This document shows, piece by piece, positions 45,092 through 52,437 of a stretch of 64,000 nucleotides of DNA. The notes beneath the pieces were generated by a model. The model had not been told where the DNA came from. It saw nothing but the letters and a program-made list of their open reading frames with translations, and did no database searches. The DNA is from Saccharospirillum alexandrii (GTDB taxonomy: Bacteria; Pseudomonadota; Gammaproteobacteria; Pseudomonadales; Natronospirillaceae), in NCBI RefSeq assembly GCF_004000275.1, contig NZ_RCIP01000002.1, positions 744,283 through 808,282 of the forward strand, given 5' to 3'. Made by a program: the position numbers and the translations under genes. The first letter of the stretch is position 1. Each line of letters begins with the position of its first letter.

Positions 45092-46311
45092 TGAGCGACA
45101 CAGCAGTAAAAGGCGCCCTGAGCGGCATCCGGGTCATCGACCTGAGCCGCATTCTGGCCGGCCCCTGGGCCACCCAGATGCTGGCCGACTTCGGCGCCGA
45201 GGTGATTAAAATAGAGCGGCCCGGCCAGGGTGACGACACCCGGGGCTGGGGTCCGCCGTTTCTGGGTGAGGGCGAGCACCGCGTCGCCGCTTATTTTCAC
45301 AGTGCCAACCGGGGCAAAGCGTCCATTGCCGTCGACTTCACCAAGCCGGAAGGCCAGCAACTGTTGCGCGACCTGATTCGCGACGCCGACGTACTGGTCG
45401 AAAACTACAAGGTCGACGGCCTGAAAAAATACGGGCTCGACTACGACAGCCTGAAAGCGATCAACCCGCGCCTGGTGTATTGCTCGATCACTGGCTTTGG
45501 CCAGACCGGGCCTTACAAGCACCGCGCCGGCTACGACTTCATGATACAGGGCATGAGCGGGCTGATGAGTGTCACCGGCGAACCCGATGGCACCCCGATG
45601 AAAGCCGGCGTGGCCTTGTCCGACATTTTAACCGGCCTCTACGCCGCCAACGCCATTCAGGCCGCCCTGCACTTTCGCACCAGCACCGGCCTGGGGCAGC
45701 ACATCGACCTTTCACTGCTTGATGTTCAGGTCGCGGCCATGGCCAACCAGGCGATGAACTACCTGGCCACCGGCAACTCACCGGGGCGCCTGGGCAACGC
45801 CCACCCCAACATCGTGCCCTACCAGGCGTTCGCAACAGCAGACGATTACCTCATTCTCGCTGTCGGCAACGATGGTCAATTCCAGCGGTTCTGCGACGTC
45901 GCCGGCCGACCCGACCTGGCCACCGATGAACGCTTTGCCACCAACCAGGCGCGCGTAGCCAACCGTGAAACACTATTACCGGTAGTCATCGAGCTGATGA
46001 AAACCCAGTCTCGTGACTGGTGGCTGGGTCATCTGGAAGACGTCTCCGTACCCTGTGGCCCAATTAACACCCTGGAGCAAGTATTCGCCGACCCTCAGGT
46101 TCAAAGCCGTGAGCTGCAGCGGGAGCTGGACCAGACAGAACTGGGTAAAGTGCCCTCAGTCGCCAACCCCATCCGATTCAGCGAATCCGCGGTTCAGTAC
46201 GACAAAGCGCCGCCGTCACTGGGTGCCGATACCGACCGGGTTCTAATGGGCCTGCTGAATTGCGATGCAGAGCAATTGGCGCTTTGGCGTGAGCAAGGGA
46301 TCGTTGGATAA
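45091..46311 (+). CDS. CaiB/BaiF (family III) CoA-transferase
   Basis: A 406-residue family III CoA-transferase: GIRVIDLSRILAGPWATQML, GADVIKIE-like FGAEVIKIERPGQGDDTRGW, and the Asp nucleophile region ADVLVENYKVDGLKKYGLDY are visible. GFGQTGPYKHRAGYDFMIQG is a family block. The coupling to gcdH suggests it makes glutaryl-CoA from glutarate with succinyl-CoA (GcdG-like). Substrate is inferred from context. Confidence 0.88.
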   Translation: MSDTAVKGALSGIRVIDLSRILAGPWATQMLADFGAEVIKIERPGQGDDTRGWGPPFLGEGEHRVAAYFHSANRGKASIAVDFTKPEGQQLLRDLIRDADVLVENYKVDGLKKYGLDYDSLKAINPRLVYCSITGFGQTGPYKHRAGYDFMIQGMSGLMSVTGEPDGTPMKAGVALSDILTGLYAANAIQAALHFRTSTGLGQHIDLSLLDVQVAAMANQAMNYLATGNSPGRLGNAHPNIVPYQAFATADDYLILAVGNDGQFQRFCDVAGRPDLATDERFATNQARVANRETLLPVVIELMKTQSRDWWLGHLEDVSVPCGPINTLEQVFADPQVQSRELQRELDQTELGKVPSVANPIRFSESAVQYDKAPPSLGADTDRVLMGLLNCDAEQLALWREQGIVG

Positions 46312-46326
46312 ATCTGATCGACAACA

Positions 46327-46528
46327 TCATGAGGTGGAGTTCAAGTTTCGGAGTTTAATCCGTGGTTGCAGCCCGCGGCGGCTAACCGTTATGCCTCTGT
46401 GGGGTCGGCGTGAATCCGTCCATGGAGCCTAGGCCGCAGCATCCCTGCTGCGGACTACCCCACAGAGGCATAACGGTCATCCTCCGCTCAATACCTACAT
46501 AGTCCGAAACTTGAACTCCACCTCATGA
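46327..46528 (+). repeat. Palindromic intergenic element, copy 5, with long outer repeat
   Basis: Inner arms 46385-46405 and 46457-46477 are perfectly complementary (ACCGTTATGCC...GGGGT, 21 nt). Core in plus orientation: CGGCGTGAATCCGTCC, then ATGGAGCCTAGGCCGCAGC. An outer arm of 26 nt, TCATGAGGTGG...TTTCGGA at 46327-46352, is perfectly complementary to 46503-46528, so about 200 bp form one nested palindrome downstream of the CoA-transferase gene. Confidence 0.9.
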
Positions 46529-46604
46529 CGCGCGCCCGGCCCCTTTGACAACCCCAGCCGATCAACTAATCTGCGGTAAGACTTGCCGTTGTAGGGTGAC
46601 CCGG

Positions 46605-47462
46605 ATGGTGCGAACTCTGGTGATGTTATGGTTAGTGACCATCGTGACCTGTGTCCGGGCCGAACTCACTGTGGTTTACCCCGCCAGCGAATCTGAACTG
46701 GATCGTCGCTTTGACGACCTTACCCTCATACTGCGCACCGCCCTGGAAAAAACCGAAGCCGACTTCGGCCCCTTCGAGATGCGCGCCGCGTCGGCCCCCA
46801 TGACCTCCATGCGCTACTCGCAGGAGCTGATGGCCGGTCGCACCCCGAACGTGATTTGGACCTCAACTTCCCTCGAACGCGAAACCTTCCTCCGGCCCAT
46901 TCGAATTCCCCTGCGCAAAGGCTTGTTGTCGTATCGCATCGCACTGACCCGGGCCGAAAGTCAGCCCAAAATTGACCAGGTAAAAGACGTGGAAGACCTC
47001 GCACAGCTGTCACTGGCGCAGGGCATTGGGTGGGGAGACATACTGGTATTTGAAGCCAACGGATTGCGGGTATCGACCAGCGAATACGAGAGCCTGTTTC
47101 GCATGATCGATGCTGGCCGGGTAGACCTGTTTCCGCGCGGTATCGGCGAGGTGTTCGAAGAGTGGGAAGTGCGGCGGGAGGTATTGCCCAACATGACCAT
47201 CGAACCCAATCTGCTCTTGTACTACCCCTGGCCCTATTACTTCTTCGTCAAGAAAGACAACGTCGCCCTGGCAGAACGACTGGAAACCGGGTTGCTGAGA
47301 ATGATCGACGATGGCAGTTTTGATGCCATATTCTGGCGCTTTCACGGTGAAGCCATCGAACGCGCTCGCCTCCAGGAGCGCCGGGTCATCGAACTGACCA
47401 ACCCGCTGCTGCCACCCGACACGCCGCTTGACGACAGCCGGCTCTGGTACCAGCCTTCCTGA
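46605..47462 (+). CDS. Periplasmic substrate-binding-like protein
   Basis: About 285 residues with a signal peptide (LVMLWLVTIVTCVRA) cleaved before ELTVVYPASESELDRR. The mature part has the two-lobe character of solute-binding proteins (LLSYRIALTRAESQPKIDQV, FRMIDAGRVDLFPRGIGEVF, LYYPWPYYFFVKKDNVALAE). It resembles orphan transporter-substrate-binding-domain proteins found without ABC partners; no ligand can be named. The ATG at 46605 is chosen since it starts the signal peptide. Convergent with nadC. Confidence 0.8.
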   Translation: MVRTLVMLWLVTIVTCVRAELTVVYPASESELDRRFDDLTLILRTALEKTEADFGPFEMRAASAPMTSMRYSQELMAGRTPNVIWTSTSLERETFLRPIRIPLRKGLLSYRIALTRAESQPKIDQVKDVEDLAQLSLAQGIGWGDILVFEANGLRVSTSEYESLFRMIDAGRVDLFPRGIGEVFEEWEVRREVLPNMTIEPNLLLYYPWPYYFFVKKDNVALAERLETGLLRMIDDGSFDAIFWRFHGEAIERARLQERRVIELTNPLLPPDTPLDDSRLWYQPS

Positions 47463-47475
47463 GCGAAATACGCTG

Positions 47476-48330
47476 TTAATCTTCTATGAACAGGCGCATC
47501 GACAGGTCGATTGCGGTGACATCCTTTGTCAGTGTACCCATCGAAATATAATCCACCCCGGTTTCAGCAATGCCACGCAGGGTATCGGCGTTCACATTAC
47601 CCGAGGCTTCCAGACGAGCCCGGCCGGCCGTGGTTGCCACCGCTGTGCGGGTATCCTCAAGACTGAAATTATCGAGCATGATGACATCCGCCCCGGCCTC
47701 CAGCGCTTCGGCCAGTTCAGACAGTTTTTCGGTTTCCACCTCAACCGCCCTGCCCGGGGCCAGGTCACGCGCCGCTGCAACCGCTGCACTGATGCCGCCG
47801 CAGGCCAGGATGTGGTTTTCCTTGATCAGAAAGGCATCGTACAGGCCCATGCGATGGCTTTGGCCACCGCCGCACGTCACCGCATATTTCTGCGCCAGGC
47901 GCAGCCCGGGCAGTGTCTTGCGGGTATCGAGCAGGTTTACGCCGGTGCCTTCGAGCATGGCCACGAAATGCGCCGCGCGCGTCGCTGTGGCCGACAACAA
48001 CTGCAGGAAATTCAGAGCCGCTCGTTCACCGGTAAGCAGCGACCGGGCTTTGCCGTTGATCTCTACCAGGGTGTCATTGGCCGCTACCCGGTCGCCATCC
48101 CGAACATGCCATTCCAGCCTGACGTTGGGATCCAACTGATGAAACACCTCATTCACCCAGTCGACACCGCAGATGACGGCCGTCTCACGAGTAATCACCC
48201 GCGCATGGGCTTCGCTGTGCTCAGCAATCAAAGCGGCATTGATGTCTCCGCTGGCAACGTCTTCGGCAAGTGAAGCCGACACATTAGCCACGATAGACTG
48301 GCGCAGATCATTCAGGTCGATCGGGTACAT
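47476..48330 (-). CDS. nadC: Nicotinate-nucleotide pyrophosphorylase (quinolinate PRTase)
   Basis: A 284-residue cytosolic enzyme converting quinolinate and PRPP to nicotinate mononucleotide in NAD synthesis. [20 protein letters not shown], the substrate loops [18 protein letters not shown] and [39 protein letters not shown] and the C-terminal [13 protein letters not shown] are all family signatures. Monocistronic; divergent neighbours are absent. Confidence 0.95.
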   Translation of the reverse strand: MYPIDLNDLRQSIVANVSASLAEDVASGDINAALIAEHSEAHARVITRETAVICGVDWVNEVFHQLDPNVRLEWHVRDGDRVAANDTLVEINGKARSLLTGERAALNFLQLLSATATRAAHFVAMLEGTGVNLLDTRKTLPGLRLAQKYAVTCGGGQSHRMGLYDAFLIKENHILACGGISAAVAAARDLAPGRAVEVETEKLSELAEALEAGADVIMLDNFSLEDTRTAVATTAGRARLEASGNVNADTLRGIAETGVDYISMGTLTKDVTAIDLSMRLFIED

Positions 48331-48428
48331 AACACCTCGGAAATCAGCGATGCAATAAACAGGAAGGGCTTGAAGAGACGGGATTATAGGGGGTTAGGTG
48401 AGGAAATGTCATGCGCGGGCTGCACAAA

Positions 48429-48462
48429 CAAAAAAGCACGGCCCCCAAGGGAGCACGTGCTG
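48429..48462 (-). terminator. Intrinsic terminator for small protein B
   Basis: On the minus strand AGCACG (plus 48456-48461) pairs with CGTGCT (plus 48435-48440), with further G-C pairs inside, followed by TTTTTTG. It lies 32 bp downstream of the small-protein stop. Confidence 0.75.
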
Positions 48463-48493
48463 GAAACTAACAACGATAAAGCAAAAAAGTCGA

Positions 48494-48688
48494 TCAGGCG
48501 CTGTGCGTGCGAGATGGAGCGCTGAACCAGGAAACCAGCGTCTCTTTGGCAGATGCCAGGCCTTTCAGGGCAGCCGAGCGCAGGTATTCGTTACGCATTC
48601 TCATCGCTTCGGCTTCGTAGTAAGCCACATCCGGGTTACCCCAGGAATCGGTTACGGCTTTGAATTCGGTCTCGTTTGAGTGTGCCAT
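48494..48688 (-). CDS. Small conserved-motif protein B
   Basis: A 64-residue protein I do not recognise. It shares with the protein at 29274-29498 the run D-V-A-Y, A-x-R-M-R-x-E, R-x-A and F-x-A-P-S, over an otherwise diverged ~48-residue helical region. No signal peptide; predicted amphipathic helix. GGAGGC lies upstream on the minus strand and an intrinsic terminator follows, so it is a stand-alone transcription unit between the T6SS operon and nadC. Confidence 0.75.
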   Translation of the reverse strand: MAHSNETEFKAVTDSWGNPDVAYYEAEAMRMRNEYLRSAALKGLASAKETLVSWFSAPSRTHSA

Positions 48689-48833
48689 GTTTGCCTCCAG
48701 ACAATGTCATGTGCGTGTGCGGTTAGGCGCTGAGGCCTTCAATGACACCTATGATAGGGGGGCTTACGGTCGGTAACAAACGATGGGTTTTCATGCCATA
48801 GATGAACTGATTTCATCTATGGTCGGCTGAGTA

Positions 48834-49823
48834 TCAGTCCAGGGAGACGTAGAAGGGTACGACTCCGCTGTTATTAATTTGCCCGAGATAACTGGTTTGG
48901 CCCAGGTGATTCCAGTGCTCTCCCAGACTCGCGGGTTTGTCAGTCCGGCGAACCAGCAGCTCCAACTGAATAGCCAGCGGTTCGACCAGGTATTCGCGAA
49001 TCAGACGATTGGTCAAGGCCCAGCGTCTGGCATCCACAAACTGTTCGCGGTACACGGCTTCGGACATAGGGCCGATGCGCACACAGATCCCACTGCTGTA
49101 ATCCGTCACGCGGCTGCCCAGATGCGCATCCTGGCCGAGCACTGTGGCCTGCTGTCCCAGACGTAACCTATCCCGCTCCGGCACGGGCGCCACCAGGCGA
49201 TAGTGCTCAACCACGTCAACCTCGTCGGTCTCCAGGTAGCCTTGCAACAGGGTTTTGAGGCCGGTAGCCGATTTACTGTACAGACTGAACAGCCCGCTGA
49301 AGCGCAATTTCAACTGTGCCAGTTCGTCGTCGGGTTCGTGCTCCAGCGCCGGGTTATTGCTCACACTGGCGATCAACCGCCGGTAATCCTGCAGGCGGCT
49401 TTCGATGGTGTTCTGTGTCAGGCGATTCAGACGCCAGGCGTCGAACAGTTTGGTCAGCAAGTGGTTGTTCAGAATATCAAGAAAGGCCCGTGGCCCTTCG
49501 TAGCCTTCCCATTCGTAATCGAGCAGCTCTTCGGTATAAAAATCCGGCAAGGGTGAAGAAATGCCGTAGAGCCCGGCGAGATTGGTGACCATCTCGAAGC
49601 CCTTATTGCCCGGCAACTCCAACACCTCGTGGATGTCGGTATCACCATAGCCAAGTTCGAGATTGGGCCTTACCCGAATGTCGCGCTGATCAAACCGACT
49701 TCGCGTGCTTAGCGCATTCAAGCGCTGCAGCAGCCGATAGGCCTGAAAGAAATCGAAGTCCTGACTGTTGTCCAGCAGGTCCTGTTTCAGATCAGCGATC
49801 GATGTCCCGTCTGGCTGGTCCAT
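48834..49823 (-). CDS. tssG: T6SS baseplate protein TssG
   Basis: A 329-residue baseplate wedge protein. FDFFQAYRLLQRLNALSTR, IRVRPNLELGYGDTDIHEVL and LTNLAGLYGISSPLPDFYTE-like stretches are TssG hallmarks. AGAGGA precedes the ATG at 49823; its first 37 bases overlap the end of tssF. Last gene of the operon in this direction. With TssF it forms the (TssF)2TssG wedge core binding TssE and TssK. Confidence 0.93.
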   Translation of the reverse strand: MDQPDGTSIADLKQDLLDNSQDFDFFQAYRLLQRLNALSTRSRFDQRDIRVRPNLELGYGDTDIHEVLELPGNKGFEMVTNLAGLYGISSPLPDFYTEELLDYEWEGYEGPRAFLDILNNHLLTKLFDAWRLNRLTQNTIESRLQDYRRLIASVSNNPALEHEPDDELAQLKLRFSGLFSLYSKSATGLKTLLQGYLETDEVDVVEHYRLVAPVPERDRLRLGQQATVLGQDAHLGSRVTDYSSGICVRIGPMSEAVYREQFVDARRWALTNRLIREYLVEPLAIQLELLVRRTDKPASLGEHWNHLGQTSYLGQINNSGVVPFYVSLD

Positions 49824-51511
49824 ACCAGTTCCTCTGCAGAATTCAGGTCGGTGATGGTCAGCTCAACATAGGCATTGACCGTGGCGAAATCGGTCAGTAG
49901 CCGATGCAAGACTTCGCCGAACAAATAGATATCGCCCAGGCCCGCAAACCCGGTTCCGTCGACACTCAATGCGACGTGCTGGCCACGGATAAGACTGCCA
50001 CGCAACAGTCGGGTCGCCGGGGTAACGGTCATGGCCTGAATGGAATCGAGTCGTTTCAGGTTGGCATTTTCATCACTTTTTCCAGCACTGTGTTGCGGCA
50101 GGTACAGGCGCAATAGCCCCTTCAGATTTTCGAGTGTTGCCATGGGCAAATAGTTGATCGTCAGGTGAGACAACAAACTCCACAGATCATTACCGGACCG
50201 GGGCGGTACATAACCTGTTGGTGCCAGCAGGTTGGAGAATTCAACCAGCTCGGAGGTATTCTGAGTGCCCTTGCTTACATCCCCCTGTTTCAATTCACTG
50301 GCCAGGCTGCCGTTGGAACAGGTCAGCGATGCGGTCAGGGTTTCGCGCTGCGGGATGCGTTCGCTGTCCGGATAACTCAGGTTCAGGCGCGTCGCGGTGG
50401 TACCGGCATCGGCATCGAACTGGCGATTCAGCTCGTAAACGCCGCCGTTGGCCTCGCTCTTGCTCAGCAGTGACAGAGGCTGATAGGTGCTCCGGGTGGC
50501 CGTCTGACGATTGTGACCAGTCACCTTCTGCACCGAATGAATCTGATACCGTTTGTCCACATTACGCGCGGGCTGCAACAACAAATCGGCCTCGCGCTGA
50601 TCCACCTGTACCGGTTCACTGTCGTGCGGGAACAGATTTACCGCCGGTACCGTAAACAGTTTCAGGCTGTCATTGCCAACCCGGGGCATCTTGCTGCGCA
50701 GATTTTTCAGGTGAAACTCGATCGTCAGGTTACCACCATCGACCATCAGCGCCTGAGCGTTGGGTGATGCCAGTCGAAAATACAGATAGTTGTACTTGTT
50801 GACATAATACTCGGTCAGCCGCTGATAGGTGGGCAGTGACTGACTGGGGCGAGAGAGCAACGGATAGCGGTCGTCGGTACCCAGCGAGTCGAGCCTGCAC
50901 CCCGGCAGAGTACGTCGTTGCCCGCCCTGAACGACAGACATCGACTGCACACAGGTCTTCAACAGGTAAAACAGGGAACTGGCCTGCAGGTAATCATCGG
51001 CGGCGAGAAAGCTCAGATCACTCAGGCTGAAGCGGCGGCCATAGCCGGCGAGCATGTTGATCTCAACACTGAGCGTACCCGAGCGGTCGCCAAAGGTTTC
51101 CAGCGATACGTCCTTGATGGCCATTGGCAGTACGGTCAGGTCATAGGTTGTGGTGAAGCGACACTTGACACCCTGAACGTCACGCGAGTCGATAAACGTC
51201 CCTTTGGGCACGAGCAAGGGTTCTTTGAGAATGCTTTTCGGCTCAAACGCCATGATGGTCGTGGCCGGAATTTCTTCAATATATTGCGGTGCGACCAGGT
51301 TCAACAACGACTGTGCCAGTTGCGGAAAACCGGAATCGAGCCGTTCCTGAATACCGGCACCCAGATAGGCAACGCCTTCGAGAATTCGTTCCACATCGGG
51401 GTCGGAGCTTGCGCCGCCCAGATGCGGCGCGTAGGCCGGGTATTTTCGGGAGAACTCGACCGCCTTTTCACGCAGTGCATTCAGTTCACGCTGGTATAAT
51501 TCACTGATCAT
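49787..51511 (-). CDS. tssF: T6SS baseplate protein TssF
   Basis: A 574-residue baseplate subunit. LYQRELNALREKAVEFSRKY and AYAPHLGGASSDPDVERILE at the N-terminus, then GFPQLAQSLLNLVAPQYIEE, are diagnostic. The length is the family norm. It starts three bases after the tssE stop and its 3' end overlaps tssG, so the three are coupled. Confidence 0.95.
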   Translation of the reverse strand: MISELYQRELNALREKAVEFSRKYPAYAPHLGGASSDPDVERILEGVAYLGAGIQERLDSGFPQLAQSLLNLVAPQYIEEIPATTIMAFEPKSILKEPLLVPKGTFIDSRDVQGVKCRFTTTYDLTVLPMAIKDVSLETFGDRSGTLSVEINMLAGYGRRFSLSDLSFLAADDYLQASSLFYLLKTCVQSMSVVQGGQRRTLPGCRLDSLGTDDRYPLLSRPSQSLPTYQRLTEYYVNKYNYLYFRLASPNAQALMVDGGNLTIEFHLKNLRSKMPRVGNDSLKLFTVPAVNLFPHDSEPVQVDQREADLLLQPARNVDKRYQIHSVQKVTGHNRQTATRSTYQPLSLLSKSEANGGVYELNRQFDADAGTTATRLNLSYPDSERIPQRETLTASLTCSNGSLASELKQGDVSKGTQNTSELVEFSNLLAPTGYVPPRSGNDLWSLLSHLTINYLPMATLENLKGLLRLYLPQHSAGKSDENANLKRLDSIQAMTVTPATRLLRGSLIRGQHVALSVDGTGFAGLGDIYLFGEVLHRLLTDFATVNAYVELTITDLNSAEELVWTSQTGHRSLI

Positions 51512-51514
51512 TCT

Positions 51515-51934
51515 TCAGCCCCGCATGCTCAGGCTGATGCGTCCATCAGCTGTCAGGGAAATTGTGGCCCGCACCGGCAGTACCCGGTCACGCACCGCTA
51601 CTTCACCGCGCAATTGCCAGCGCAGCGCACCCGCCTTAACCGAGTCGTCACGCTCCAGCGTGCAGCGGCGAAGCCGGGGCTCAAACAGTTGGATATTGGT
51701 TCGAATCTCTTCGCTGATCACATCCTGGGCCACATTGCCATGGCTGACGAACAGCTTTTTAACGTCAGACAGGCCCAGTTTTTCGTGAATCAGCGCCGTC
51801 CCCTGAATGGTATTAAGCAGGTTTCCAATGTCCATCAGAATGGAGTCAACCAGACCAACGTCGTCGACCTCCAGTGGCTCGCCTTCAAGGTGCTGCCATT
51901 GTTGCATCCGTTTGAGCAAACGCAGTTGACCCAT
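51515..51934 (-). CDS. tssE: T6SS baseplate protein TssE (gp25-like)
   Basis: A 139-residue gp25-like protein that initiates sheath assembly. SILMDIGNLLNTIQGTALIH, then SEEIRTNIQLFEPRLRRCTL, contain the E-I-x-x-x-I-x-x-[FY]-E-P-R-L core of TssE. It follows the second hcp with two bases between stop and start and precedes tssF, so it is part of the same operon. Confidence 0.92.
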   Translation of the reverse strand: MGQLRLLKRMQQWQHLEGEPLEVDDVGLVDSILMDIGNLLNTIQGTALIHEKLGLSDVKKLFVSHGNVAQDVISEEIRTNIQLFEPRLRRCTLERDDSVKAGALRWQLRGEVAVRDRVLPVRATISLTADGRISLSMRG

Positions 51935-51936
51935 AA

Positions 51937-52419
51937 TCAGCGCTCGGCACTCCAGGCGTCTTCGTATTCAACGCCATCGACTTCGTGGCTCCAGATAATG
52001 TGGTCGTACACCAGCGAGATCTTCTCACGGTGCCCCGCCACCTGGTGCTCCGCGGTTTCGGTATCCGATACATAAAATTCGATGTTGGTGATCTGGGCAT
52101 TCTTCAGACGCAGCCGGTAATACAACTCTTCCATGCCGGAGCCGTCAGTCCGATACCAGTCTATCAGCACCTCGGTCAGCAATTCACTGTCGCACAAAGC
52201 CTGGAACAGCATCGGGCTGCTGCGATCGACAATCTTGCCCAGCGTCATCGGCAAATGCACTCGCCGCCCGGTTGGAATGCCGAAGCTGTCGGACGGGATT
52301 TTAACGGTGTGCTGAAAATTCAGTATTTCGATGCTGCCTTCGCGACCGGCCAGGTCAACGTCACCCTCGATCGCGCCCTGGTTCTCTGCGGTTATTTGCA
52401 TGTAGCCGGGTAATGCCAT
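51937..52419 (-). CDS. Second Hcp tube protein (Hcp2)
   Basis: A 160-residue Hcp-fold protein. MALPGYMQITAENQGAIEGD, FQHTVKIPSDSFGIPTGRRV and RSSPMLFQALCDSELLTEVL show the Hcp pattern, as does YYRLRLKNAQITNIEFYVSD. It is clearly different from the hcp at 60582-61094 (the two share only scattered identity). AGGAGGTGA precedes the ATG at 52419. It lies between the TssB-TssC fusion and tssE, so it may pair with that fusion. Confidence 0.9.
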   Translation of the reverse strand: MALPGYMQITAENQGAIEGDVDLAGREGSIEILNFQHTVKIPSDSFGIPTGRRVHLPMTLGKIVDRSSPMLFQALCDSELLTEVLIDWYRTDGSGMEELYYRLRLKNAQITNIEFYVSDTETAEHQVAGHREKISLVYDHIIWSHEVDGVEYEDAWSAER

Positions 52420-52437
52420 GACAATCACCTCCTGTTA

